A stretch of DNA of 14,359 nt, taken from positions 1 to 14,359 of the forward strand of contig CANEXR010000042.1 in NCBI GenBank assembly GCA_947443815.1, given 5' to 3'. The notes below the pieces were generated by a model, which saw nothing but the letters and a program-made list of their open reading frames with translations, did no database searches and had not been told where the DNA came from. Both the position numbers and the translations under genes were made by a program. Each line of letters starts with the position of its first letter. The stretch's first letter is position 1. Source of the stretch: Flavobacteriaceae bacterium. GTDB lineage: Bacteria; Bacteroidota; Bacteroidia; Flavobacteriales; Flavobacteriaceae. Positions 1 to 7,360 of the stretch are shown here, one piece after another.

Positions 1-54
1 AGCAGGTTGTGTTTCGTCTTGAGTTATAGTCTTACTGTATTTATTTAATTCCAT
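1..54 (-). CDS. ilvD: Dihydroxy-acid dehydratase, N-terminal fragment (runs off left edge)
   Basis: Only the first 18 codons are present. They read MELNKYSKTITQDETQPA, which matches the conserved start of flavobacterial IlvD as I recall it. IlvD is the iron-sulfur dehydratase that converts 2,3-dihydroxy-isovalerate and 2,3-dihydroxy-3-methylvalerate to the 2-oxoacids that precede valine and isoleucine. An in-frame ATG at 84 would add ten residues (MNLKQTNTIT), but it sits directly on the U-tract of the preceding terminator, so the start at 54 is preferred. The gene lies immediately downstream of an Ile/Val leader peptide and attenuator, which fits its role independently of the short sequence match. 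The identification rests on 18 residues plus this context, so the rest of the gene must be read outside the window. Confidence 0.85.
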   Translation of the reverse strand, partial: MELNKYSKTITQDETQPA

Positions 55-87
55 TGTAATTGTGTTTGTCTGTTTTAAATTCATTCT

Positions 88-122
88 AAAAAAAAACCTC
101 CCAAATTGATTTGGAAGGTTTT
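88..122 (-). terminator. Attenuator terminator before ilvD
   Basis: On the minus strand, arm AACCT-CCAAA (seen on plus at 95-105) pairs with its complement at 110-120 around a four-base loop, with one internal mismatch, and is followed by a run of nine U (88-96). It lies after the leader peptide stop at 143 and just before the ilvD start. That is the position of an attenuator terminator rather than an end-of-operon terminator. Confidence 0.85.
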
Positions 123-154
123 AAATATTTTTTTAATTATATCTATACCATTCC
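113..154 (-). promoter_or_regulatory. Candidate antiterminator pairing for the ilvD attenuator
   Basis: In the leader RNA, GGAAUGGU (minus strand of 147-154, the last codons of the leader peptide) can pair with ACCUUCC (minus strand of 113-119, the 5' arm of the terminator): seven base pairs with one bulged U. The two structures exclude each other. A ribosome stalled upstream on Ile or Val codons would leave GGAAUGGU free and block the terminator. A ribosome reaching the stop codon would cover it and let the terminator form. The pairing is seen directly; the switching mechanism is inferred. Confidence 0.7.
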
Positions 155-217
155 TCCAGCAGATGTGTTTACCACACTGACATTAATAACTGAAGAAATA
201 ATAATTATGTTTTTCAT
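143..217 (-). CDS. Ile/Val-rich leader peptide of the ilv attenuator
   Basis: A 24-codon open frame begins MKNIIIISSVINVSVV and ends with GGMV then TAG. It contains five isoleucine codons (ATA ATT ATT ATT in a row, then ATT) and five valine codons (GTT, GTC, GTG, GTA, GTA) and no leucine codon. Its stop lies about 20 nt before a Rho-independent terminator, and ilvD starts after that terminator. Such composition and placement are the hallmark of ribosome-mediated attenuation of branched-chain amino acid operons. The peptide is too short for usual gene callers. Its sensing range is inferred to be charged tRNA-Ile and tRNA-Val rather than tRNA-Leu, because no Leu codon is present. Confidence 0.88.
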   Translation of the reverse strand: MKNIIIISSVINVSVVNTSAGGMV

Positions 218-235
218 TTTATATTTTAACGAGTG

Positions 236-261
236 TAAAAGTATTAAAAATTGTACACCAA
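236..261 (-). promoter_or_regulatory. Possible promoter for the ilvD leader
   Basis: On the minus strand TACTTTTA (236-243) matches the Bacteroidota -7 consensus TAnnTTTG except for its last base, and a TTG (259-261) lies 15 nt upstream, slightly closer than usual. Transcription would start a few bases before the leader ATG at 217. The alternative is that ilvD is reached only by read-through from leuAB. Confidence 0.4.
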
Positions 262-320
262 TAAAAATAAAACCCAATTATAATTGCATTTCAATTAAAA
301 ATGCTTTTGATTATTGCTTA

Positions 321-1439
321 TTAAACAATAGTCGATTGTCCTATATAAACGTTATCGTTATTAAAATATAACAAATCGTCTTTACTTAAAATATAGTTGG
401 AAATAAACTCTCCTACTTCATTAGTTCCAAATTTTGAATATGGATTTAAATCCAATGTAACCACGTTTAATTCAATTGCTTTTTGTACCGCTTCATACAC
501 TTTTTGGGATTCGACATGAAGTCCAAAATGTTCTAAAAGCATTGCTGCGGATAGTATTGAAGCAATTGGATTGGCTATATTTTTACCTTTTGCTTGTGGA
601 TATGATCCGTGAATGGGCTCAAAAAGCGCATTCGAATTTCCATAAGAAGCTGAGGGTAATAATCCAATAGAACCAGTTATAACACTAGCTTCATCGGATA
701 AAATATCACCAAATAAATTTTCAATCAAAATAACATCAAATTGTTTTGGGTTGATAATAATTTGCATTGCAGCATTATCCACAAACAAAAAATCCAATAC
801 TACTTCTGGATACTCTTTACCTATATTTCCAACTACTTTTCGCCAAAGCTTTGATGTTTCTAAAATACTAGCTTTGTCAACCAAAGTAACTTTTTTTCGT
901 CTTTTTTGAGCTGATTTAAATGCTAAGTGAGCAATTCTAGTAATTTGTTCTTCCGTATATTCACATAAATCTGAAGCAATAGTTCCTTCGGCATTCAATT
1001 CTTTTTGACTGAAATATGACCCTCCAGATAGCTCTCTAAAAATTACAAAATCAGTTCCTTCAACAATTTTTCTTTTCAATGGAGATAAGTCCAATAAATC
1101 ATTATAGGGTTTTATAGGCCTTATATTTGCATGTAAACCTAAGGCCTGTCTTAATCTCAATAATCCGTGAACAGGGCGCAATTTAGCGTCAGGATTACTA
1201 TCATACTTTGGGTCACCAACAGCTCCAAACAAAACCGCATCTGTATTCAAACAAAGATTCAAAGTTTGCTCTGGCAAAGGATTTCCCGTTTTATCAATCC
1301 CAATGGCACCAATTAGTGCATCTTCAAAAACAAATTCATGGTCATAAACTACACCTACTGCATACAAAGCTTTTTTTGCTTGTAAAATCACCTCGGGGCC
1401 TATTCCATCTCCTGATAATACTGCTATTTTTAAGTTCAT
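321..1439 (-). CDS. leuB: 3-isopropylmalate dehydrogenase
   Basis: It catalyses the NAD-dependent oxidation and decarboxylation of 3-isopropylmalate to 2-oxoisocaproate, the last leucine-specific step before transamination. At 372 residues the protein is slightly longer than typical LeuB because of a polar C-terminal tail of about 20 residues. Visible family features are the N-terminal GDGIGPE (10-16), the substrate arginines around 95-107 and R135 in FRELSGG, Y142, K189 in VDKAS, and the metal-binding aspartates D221, D245 and D249 within DNAAM and NLFGDILSDEAS. The start is the ATG at 1439, because MNLKIAVLSGDGIGPE is a canonical beginning. It lies 42 nt downstream of leuA on the same strand and is presumably cotranscribed with it. 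leuC and leuD, needed for the intervening isomerisation, are not in the window. Confidence 0.97.
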   Translation of the reverse strand: MNLKIAVLSGDGIGPEVILQAKKALYAVGVVYDHEFVFEDALIGAIGIDKTGNPLPEQTLNLCLNTDAVLFGAVGDPKYDSNPDAKLRPVHGLLRLRQALGLHANIRPIKPYNDLLDLSPLKRKIVEGTDFVIFRELSGGSYFSQKELNAEGTIASDLCEYTEEQITRIAHLAFKSAQKRRKKVTLVDKASILETSKLWRKVVGNIGKEYPEVVLDFLFVDNAAMQIIINPKQFDVILIENLFGDILSDEASVITGSIGLLPSASYGNSNALFEPIHGSYPQAKGKNIANPIASILSAAMLLEHFGLHVESQKVYEAVQKAIELNVVTLDLNPYSKFGTNEVGEFISNYILSKDDLLYFNNDNVYIGQSTIV

Positions 1440-1481
1440 ATTTTTGGTTGTTGTTATTGAGTACTCTTTTTATTTTATTCG

Positions 1482-2654
1482 TTAAGCGTTAGCTAAACAT
1501 TTACAAGCTTCAATAATTTGGTGAATGTCTTCGTCCAGCACTTCTTTTTTGATATCTGCAAATTTCAAAAATTCAACATACACGATATCCAATTGCACTT
1601 TTGTCAACTCATAACCTACTTTTTTTGCTCTATATGCTAATGCTGCTCTACCACTTCTTGCTGTAAGAATAATAGAGGATTCATTAACTCCTACATCTAA
1701 AGGATCCATGATTTCATAAGTAGCACGATTTTTAATCACACCATCCTGATGAATTCCTGAACTGTGTGCAAAAGCATTTGCTCCAACAATTGCTTTGTTA
1801 GGCTGTACCATCATTCCCATACTTTCGGATACTAGGCGACTCATTTCATTCAATTGTCTGCTATCAATATCGGTGTATAAATTCAAATAGGGATGTTGTT
1901 TAAAAATCATCACTACTTCTTCAAGGGCTGTGTTTCCAGCTCTTTCGCCAATACCATTAATAGTACATTCTATTTGTCTTGCTCCATTTACAGCTCCTGC
2001 AATAGAGTTTGCAGTAGCCATTCCTAAATCATTGTGGCAGTGGCAAGACAAAATTACGTTTTCAATACCCTTAACATTTTCTCTTAAGTATTTTATTTTG
2101 GCACCATATTCTTCTGGCAGACAATATCCCGTAGTATCAGGTATGTTAAGTACTGTTGCCCCTGATTTTATAACCTCTTCGCAAACTTTTGCTAAAAATT
2201 CATTATCTGTTCTTCCAGCATCTTCTGCATAAAACTCTACATCTTCTACATAGGATTTAGCGTGCGAAACAGCGAATTTTGCTCTTGCAATAATATCTTC
2301 TCTTGTAGTCTGTAATTTGTGTATTATATGGGAATCGGAAGTTCCTATTCCAGTGTGAATTCTTGGCTTTTTGGCATGTTTTAAAGCTTGAGCGGCAACA
2401 TCGATGTCATTTTTTACGGCTCTTGTAAGTCCACAAACGGTGGCACTTTTAACAATTTTACATATTTCAGAAACAGATAAAAAATCACCTGGACTAGAAA
2501 CAGGAAAACCAGCTTCTATAATATCAACACCCATTTCGTCTAAGCGATTTGCTATAATCAACTTTTGTTTAGTGTCTAATTTACATCCTGGAACCTGTTC
2601 GCCATCTCTTAAAGTGGTATCAAAAATTTGAACTTTCTCTCTATTCATTTTCAT
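1482..2654 (-). CDS. leuA: 2-isopropylmalate synthase, short form without leucine-sensing domain
   Basis: It condenses acetyl-CoA with 2-oxoisovalerate, committing carbon to leucine. The 390 residues form a DRE-TIM metallolyase barrel: DTTLRDGEQVPG at 12-23 supplies the catalytic Arg-Asp-Glu, the metal histidines are H205 and H207 in SCHCHNDLG, and GIGERAGN is at 234-241, followed by HSSGIHQDG near 297-305. Classical LeuA enzymes are around 500 residues with a C-terminal leucine-binding domain; this one ends soon after the barrel and linker, so feedback by that route is not expected. Homocitrate synthase is the main alternative, but the adjacent leuB and the GEQVPGCKL sequence favour LeuA. 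An ATG two codons in (2648) gives MNREKVQIF, the start I recall for flavobacterial homologues, and may be the true one. Confidence 0.94.
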   Translation of the reverse strand: MKMNREKVQIFDTTLRDGEQVPGCKLDTKQKLIIANRLDEMGVDIIEAGFPVSSPGDFLSVSEICKIVKSATVCGLTRAVKNDIDVAAQALKHAKKPRIHTGIGTSDSHIIHKLQTTREDIIARAKFAVSHAKSYVEDVEFYAEDAGRTDNEFLAKVCEEVIKSGATVLNIPDTTGYCLPEEYGAKIKYLRENVKGIENVILSCHCHNDLGMATANSIAGAVNGARQIECTINGIGERAGNTALEEVVMIFKQHPYLNLYTDIDSRQLNEMSRLVSESMGMMVQPNKAIVGANAFAHSSGIHQDGVIKNRATYEIMDPLDVGVNESSIILTARSGRAALAYRAKKVGYELTKVQLDIVYVEFLKFADIKKEVLDEDIHQIIEACKCLANA

Positions 2655-2683
2655 TTATTTAATGTAATTTCACATCTTAATAA

Positions 2684-2691
2684 CAAAAATA
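2684..2691 (-). promoter_or_regulatory. Promoter -7 box for leuAB
   Basis: The minus strand reads TATTTTTG, a perfect match to the Bacteroidota -7 consensus TAnnTTTG, with a T-rich stretch (TTTTTA) at about the -33 position. It lies about 30 nt before the leuA start, leaving a short leader with no obvious attenuator. No experimental start site is known from the sequence. Confidence 0.6.
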
Positions 2692-2802
2692 GATTTCAAT
2701 ACTTTATTATAAAAATCATTTTAATAGAATATACTGCTTATAAAAGCATTTAAAACTTTATAAACAATTGATTATCAATATTTTACATTACTTTATTTTA
2801 CA

Positions 2803-4347
2803 ATGGCTAACCATCAAAAAGATTTCTTATTTGTATTAATTAAATCCCTTTCAAAGTCTGAAAAAAGACAATTTAAGATTTTTGCAAGCCGACTTGAGAC
2901 TAGTTCAAATACAAAATTTATCGAGTTATTCAATATTTTAGACAAATCCGAAGTCTATGATGAAAAACTTATCTTGAAAAGTGGTATTATTAAAAAAGTA
3001 CAATTATCGAATTTAAAATCGTATTTGTACAAACAAATTCTTGTTAGTATTCGACTCAATATTCCAAGTCAAAACATCCGATACCAATTACGAGAACAGA
3101 TTGATTTTGCTGCAATTCTTTATAACAAAGGGCTTTACAAACAAAGCCTTAAAATTTTAGATAAAACAAAATTATTGGCATTGGAAAATGATGAAAAACT
3201 GATGGCGTATGAAATTGTTGAATTCGAAAAATTAATTGAATCACAATACATTACCCGCAGTATTCAAGGACGTGCTGATGAATTGGTGATTCAAGCCAAG
3301 GAATTAAACTATCGCAATACCATTTCTAGTAAATTATCGAATTTATCCTTGCAGTTATATGGTATTATGCTAAAAACGGGCTATGTAAAAAGTGACGAAG
3401 AATATAAATATATTGATACTTATTTCAACAAACATATTTCTAAATTTGATGAGAAAAAATTTGGTTTCAGAGAGAAATATTGGTTTTACAATGCTAATTT
3501 ATGGAGAAGTTTTTTGGTTCAAGATTTTTTGTCCTGTTATAAATATGCAAACAAATGGGTGACTCTTTTTTATGACAACCCCAATATGATTTATTTGAAT
3601 CCTGTTTTTTTTCTGAAAGGAAACCATTATTTATTGGAATCTTTATACATGTTAAAATACAAATCAAAATTCAAAAAATACCTATTACTACTGGAGGAAA
3701 CCATAAGTGATACCCGTTTTCCTGTAAACGACAATATAGCTTGTTTGTCATTTCTATACCTTTATAATAATAAGTTAAATTACCACATTCTGGAAGGTAC
3801 TTTTGCAGAGAGCGAATACTTGATTCCTGAAATTTTAGAAAAATTAAAAATTCACAGTGAGCATCTTGACGAGCATCACGAAATGTTGTTTTACTATAAA
3901 ATTGCGTCTATCTATTTTGGTAACGAAAAATATACAGAATCGATTTCCTATTTAGAAAAGATTATAAACAACAAAAACCTAACTATGAGGGAAGATTTAA
4001 TGTGTTTTGCACGTATTCTTTGTCTTATAGCGCATTATGAACTCGGAAAAGATTACTATTTAGAAAACCAATTAAAAAATACTTACAAATTTTTGATTAA
4101 GATGAATGATTTGCATGAAGTTCAAAAAGAAATCATCAAATTCATGAAAAACTTGAATTCAATTTATCCTAGCGATATCAAAAAGGAGTTTATTAAAATG
4201 AGAGCGCGTTTTATCGAATTAGAAAAAAATACCTATGAAAAAAGAGCTTTCCTTTATTTAGATATCATTTCTTGGTTGGAAAGCAAAATAGAAAATCGTA
4301 AAATTAGCGACATTATAAAAGAAAAAGCAAAATGGAGTAATCGATAG
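2803..4347 (+). CDS. Conserved helical (TPR-like) protein of unknown function
   Basis: I do not recognise a characterised family. The 514-residue product begins MANHQKDFLFVLIKSLSKSE. It has no signal peptide or membrane segment and is rich in Lys, Leu, Ile and Tyr. It appears almost wholly alpha-helical, with repeated patterns of the type LYNKGLYKQSLKILDKTKLL (about residue 105 onward) and IASIYFGNEKYTESISYLEK (about 365 onward) that resemble tetratricopeptide repeats. This suggests a cytosolic scaffold or protein-binding role, but no catalytic motif is visible. The gene is divergent from leuA across a 148-bp AT-rich gap that contains a 13-bp inverted repeat ATTGATTATCAAT (2767-2779), a possible operator. 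It converges with the next gene, leaving only 8 bp between the stops. The reading frame is long and intact, so the gene itself is secure. Confidence 0.85.
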   Translation: MANHQKDFLFVLIKSLSKSEKRQFKIFASRLETSSNTKFIELFNILDKSEVYDEKLILKSGIIKKVQLSNLKSYLYKQILVSIRLNIPSQNIRYQLREQIDFAAILYNKGLYKQSLKILDKTKLLALENDEKLMAYEIVEFEKLIESQYITRSIQGRADELVIQAKELNYRNTISSKLSNLSLQLYGIMLKTGYVKSDEEYKYIDTYFNKHISKFDEKKFGFREKYWFYNANLWRSFLVQDFLSCYKYANKWVTLFYDNPNMIYLNPVFFLKGNHYLLESLYMLKYKSKFKKYLLLLEETISDTRFPVNDNIACLSFLYLYNNKLNYHILEGTFAESEYLIPEILEKLKIHSEHLDEHHEMLFYYKIASIYFGNEKYTESISYLEKIINNKNLTMREDLMCFARILCLIAHYELGKDYYLENQLKNTYKFLIKMNDLHEVQKEIIKFMKNLNSIYPSDIKKEFIKMRARFIELEKNTYEKRAFLYLDIISWLESKIENRKISDIIKEKAKWSNR

Positions 4348-4355
4348 TTCTTTAG

Positions 4356-4592
4356 TTAGAATTCTTTTCTACCTCTCAGAATATCTTCAAAAGTACCGCA
4401 TTTTACAAATTCATTTTCTCCATCAATGAGCATTGGCAAATAGATAAACTCGACTTCGGACAAATCTTCTTTTAAATAAAAAGTCATATCCGCCAAATTA
4501 TAAAACCATTCGGTATCAAACTGAATTTTATGAATTGAAGCTTCTTTGATGAGTAGTTTCTCTCTTAAAGGTTTCATGGATGTAGTGCCCAT
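4356..4592 (-). CDS. Small protein of unknown function, 78 residues
   Basis: This is a compact soluble protein without signal peptide or membrane segment. The stretch IQFDTEWFYNLADMTFYL (about residues 23-40) recalls the start of Bro-N/antirepressor-type domains, where a sentence such as 'W-x-x-A/V-D-V' appears, but the protein is too short for a confident assignment. The acidic stretch KEDLSEVEF and the C-terminal CGTFEDILRGRKEF look like ordinary coding sequence. An alternative start at the internal Met six codons in (MKPLREKLL) is possible and perhaps better. The gene converges on the preceding 514-residue protein gene with 8 bp between stop codons and no visible terminator. It is more likely real than a chance frame because codon use and amino-acid composition resemble its neighbours and nothing competes on the other strand. 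Confidence 0.65.
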   Translation of the reverse strand: MGTTSMKPLREKLLIKEASIHKIQFDTEWFYNLADMTFYLKEDLSEVEFIYLPMLIDGENEFVKCGTFEDILRGRKEF

Positions 4593-4691
4593 TTTTGAAT
4601 ATTATTTCTCTTCAAATTTAAAAGAACAAAAAATAATTGCCAAATTAGAATAGCATAAATTCAAAACTTTATAAATCTTATTTTATAATTC

Positions 4692-4724
4692 AAAATTGGC
4701 TTCTTAATTTAAGAAAGCCATTTT
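4692..4724 (-). terminator. Rho-independent terminator downstream of the type IX cargo remnant
   Basis: On the minus strand GGCTTTCTT and AAGAAGCC form a stem (one bulge) around a short AT loop, extended by AAAATGGC/GCCAATTTT pairing, and followed by TTTTG. It begins about 18 nt after the stop codon at 4743. A surviving terminator beyond a decayed gene fits the idea that an expressed gene once stood here. Confidence 0.65.
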
Positions 4725-4742
4725 CGTTGTTTATAAATTACA

Positions 4743-5316
4743 TTATCGCAACAACGAGAAATGCGATTTGAATACTTTAGTTGTTGACAACTCTGAATAT
4801 TCTACTGTAAACCAATAATCAGTTGCTGGCATTATTTGTCCCCTATAAGTTCCATCCCAGCCTTCTTCAACTGAACTGATTTGTTTAATTAATTTTCCAT
4901 AACGATCAAAAATATAAATTTTAGCAAATGGTTGATCACTTAATCCAATAAGATTCCAGTTATCATTATACCCATGAAACTCATCTAAATACCATTTAAA
5001 AGTATAATTAGAATTACTCAAACCTGTATTTAAAACATACGTTTTAAGAACATTATTTGTTGTTTGATCTAAACATATCGAAATCTCTTTTAATTTTGGC
5101 TCGGCTAAAACATTTACAGAAAGACTTTGACTTATAGCGCAAGGAAACAACAAAGTCGCTGGAGTAAAAACATAAGAGCCGCTGTTCAAATTATCTAGAA
5201 TTGCAGGTGACCAAGATCCAACAATTCCATTTGGTGCTGTTGTATCTAAAATCGGTGCTATTCCATAAAACAACTATTAAAAATGTCAACATCGAAAGTT
5301 TATTAGAATTTTGCAT
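4743..5316 (-). pseudogene. Decayed type IX-secreted surface protein (type B sorting domain)
   Basis: The C-terminal 75 residues are a gliding-motility-associated/CHU_C type B sorting domain: GYNDNWNLIGL, IFDRYGKLIKQI, GWDGTYRGQIMPATDYWF and final KSHFSLLR. Such domains direct export through the type IX system. Upstream is a fragment of the repeat region of such proteins (APILDTTAPNGIVGSWSP, SGSYVFTP, CAISQSLSVNV). The usual FTPNGDGYND entry to the domain is replaced by LDEFHGYND, so an in-frame deletion probably joined two distant parts near 4985. The downstream frame opens at 5273 with only a TTG preceded directly by a stop. A signal-peptide-like start, MQNSNKLSMLTFLIVVL, begins at the ATG at 5316 in another frame, so a frameshift separates signal and body. 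I infer a remnant of a once much larger secreted adhesin-like protein. Sequencing error could explain the frameshift but not the missing body. Confidence 0.8.
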
Positions 5317-5360
5317 TTTATTCTTTTAAGTTATCAATAAAACAAACTCCATTTACTAGA

Positions 5361-7337
5361 CTAATATTTGAGTAGTGCTAATAAGGCTTCTTCAAATCTT
5401 CCTTTCGGTAAATATTGATCTTCCAAGGCTTTTGTGAATGGAATTGGCGAATCTAAACTAGCTACTCGTTTTACGGGTGCATCTAAGTATTCAAAGCAAT
5501 TTTCCATAATAAGTGCCGAAATATCGCTAGCAATACCTCCAAACATACTGTCTTCTTGATAAATTATTACTCGACCTGTTTTTTTTACCGAGGCAAAAAT
5601 TGCTTCTGTATCCAAAGGTTGCAAAGTTCTTAAATCCAATAAATCAGCAACAATTTCAGGATTTTTACCCAAGGTATCCAAAGCCCAATGTACGGCTGCT
5701 CCAAATGAAATGATAGTAACTTGATTTCCTTCTTTCAATAAAGCAGATTTGCCTAGTGGAATCGTGTAATAATCCTTAGGAACTTCTTGGTACACACTTC
5801 GGTATAATTGTTTATGTTCAAAAAACAATACAGGATTTGGATCATTGATAGCGGTATTCAATAAGCCTTTGGCATCATACGGAAAAGCTGGATAAACTAC
5901 TTTTAAACCCGGGGTTTTGGTAAACCATGCTTCATTGGTTTGAGAGTGAAACGGACCTGCTTGTGTCCCGCCACCACATGGCATGCGGACCACTACATCT
6001 GCTTTTTCTAACCAACGGTAATGCGATTTTGCTAACAAATTTACTATTGGATTAAATCCCGTTGAAACAAAATCTGCAAACTGCATTTCGACAATTGCTT
6101 TATGATTGTTAATAGACAATCCCATAGCAGCAGCAACAATAGCGCTTTCGCAAATGGGTGTATTACGAACCCTTTCTTTACCAAATTGCGCTACAAAACC
6201 ATCCGTAATTTTGAATGCACCTCCATATTCAGCAATATCTTGTCCCATGATTACTAAATTTTCATGTCGTTCCATCGATTGCCTTAAACTAGTGGAAATA
6301 GCATCTACATATCGAATGTTTTCGGTTTCAACATTAGGCTTAATCCACTCAAATACATAAGGTTTATATACATCATTTAATTCCTCATCATAAGTAGCTT
6401 CTATTTCGGGTTCTGCATTGGCAACAGCCAAACTATCCTCAATATCTTTTTTAATTTCAGCACGAAAAGCTAAATCAACTTCCTTAGAAAGGATTTTATT
6501 TTCTATTAAATACTTCTTGTAATTTTCTACGGGGTCTTTTATAGCCCACATATCCATTAAATCTTGAGGAACATATTTAGTACCACTCGCCTCTTCATGA
6601 CCTCGCATTCTAAAGGTTTTGAACTCCAATAATACAGGACGAGGATTTATTTGCATTGATGCTTTTAATTCCGACAATAAATTATAGACTTCAAGAATGT
6701 TATTTCCGTCAATAATATGGCTTTCCATTCCATAACCAATTCCTTTATCGGCTAAATTCTCACAGCGGTATTGTTCATTTGTTGGTGTTGAAAGTCCATA
6801 TCCATTATTCTCAATAACAAACATAACTGGTAATTCCCATACCGAAGCGATATTTAATGCTTCATGAAAGTCGCCTTCACTTGTGGCTCCCTCACCTGTA
6901 AAAACCGCTGTAATTTTGCCGTTTTTTTGGATTTTATTAGCCAAAGCAATACCATCTGCAACACCCAATTGTGGTCCCAAATGCGAAATCATTCCTATAA
7001 TTTTATATTGCTGTGTACCAAAGTGAAAGCTGCGATCGCGTCCTTTAGTAAAACCATTGGCTTTGCCTTGCCATTGTGAAAACAAACGATATAAGGGAAT
7101 ATTTCTACCGGTAAAAACACCAAGATTTCTGTGCATCGGTAAAATGTACTCGTCCCCATCCAAAACTGCTGTTACACCAACAGAAATGGCTTCTTGACCA
7201 ATTCCTGAAAACCATTTAGAAACTTTACCTTGACGAATAAGAATCAACATTTTTTCTTCTATCAATCTTGGTTTAAGAATGCTTTTATATAAAGCTAATA
7301 ATTGATCGTTACTAAGGTTTTTTCTATCAAAGTTCAT
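5361..7337 (-). CDS. Fused E1 alpha-beta subunit of a branched-chain 2-oxoacid dehydrogenase
   Basis: It encodes the thiamine-diphosphate-dependent decarboxylase component of a 2-oxoacid dehydrogenase complex, most likely acting on 2-oxoisovalerate and related keto acids from Val, Leu and Ile breakdown. The 658 residues carry two domains. The alpha-type part (about 1-335) has the ThDP/Mg motif GEGATSEGDFHEAL to IENNGYG (148-181) and the RMRGHEEASGTKY loop (243-255). The beta-type part (about 340-658) has MGQDIAEYGG (364-373), CESAIVAAAMGL with E397 positioned to activate ThDP, and GPFHSQ with H464. In many bacteria these are separate subunits (about 330 to 410 residues each); the fusion is a recurrent Bacteroidota arrangement. 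Pyruvate or acetoin dehydrogenase E1 are less likely alternatives. No E2 or E3 gene is adjacent. A perfect -7 box lies 23 nt before the start and overlaps an inverted repeat. Confidence 0.9.
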   Translation of the reverse strand: MNFDRKNLSNDQLLALYKSILKPRLIEEKMLILIRQGKVSKWFSGIGQEAISVGVTAVLDGDEYILPMHRNLGVFTGRNIPLYRLFSQWQGKANGFTKGRDRSFHFGTQQYKIIGMISHLGPQLGVADGIALANKIQKNGKITAVFTGEGATSEGDFHEALNIASVWELPVMFVIENNGYGLSTPTNEQYRCENLADKGIGYGMESHIIDGNNILEVYNLLSELKASMQINPRPVLLEFKTFRMRGHEEASGTKYVPQDLMDMWAIKDPVENYKKYLIENKILSKEVDLAFRAEIKKDIEDSLAVANAEPEIEATYDEELNDVYKPYVFEWIKPNVETENIRYVDAISTSLRQSMERHENLVIMGQDIAEYGGAFKITDGFVAQFGKERVRNTPICESAIVAAAMGLSINNHKAIVEMQFADFVSTGFNPIVNLLAKSHYRWLEKADVVVRMPCGGGTQAGPFHSQTNEAWFTKTPGLKVVYPAFPYDAKGLLNTAINDPNPVLFFEHKQLYRSVYQEVPKDYYTIPLGKSALLKEGNQVTIISFGAAVHWALDTLGKNPEIVADLLDLRTLQPLDTEAIFASVKKTGRVIIYQEDSMFGGIASDISALIMENCFEYLDAPVKRVASLDSPIPFTKALEDQYLPKGRFEEALLALLKY

Positions 7338-7360
7338 TTTTTCTATTTTATAAGATGGTT

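Noticed and set aside
111..371. Plus-strand open frame of 86 codons over the ilvD leader
   Set aside because: It is antisense to the leader peptide and terminator, begins inside the terminator hairpin and has no family resemblance.
1930..2631. Plus-strand open frames across leuA, and similar opposite-strand frames over leuB, E1, oxygenase, phosphorylase, SDR and binding-protein genes
   Set aside because: All lie within strongly supported genes on the other strand or frame and have no recognisable domains.
2700..2735. Very short minus-strand frames such as MLL upstream of leuA, considered as a leucine leader
   Set aside because: They lie upstream of the proposed promoter, have no following terminator and are too short to be meaningful.
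4356..4592. Calling the 78-residue protein a phage antirepressor
   Set aside because: The resemblance to a Bro-N start is a few residues only, and no other phage gene is in the window.
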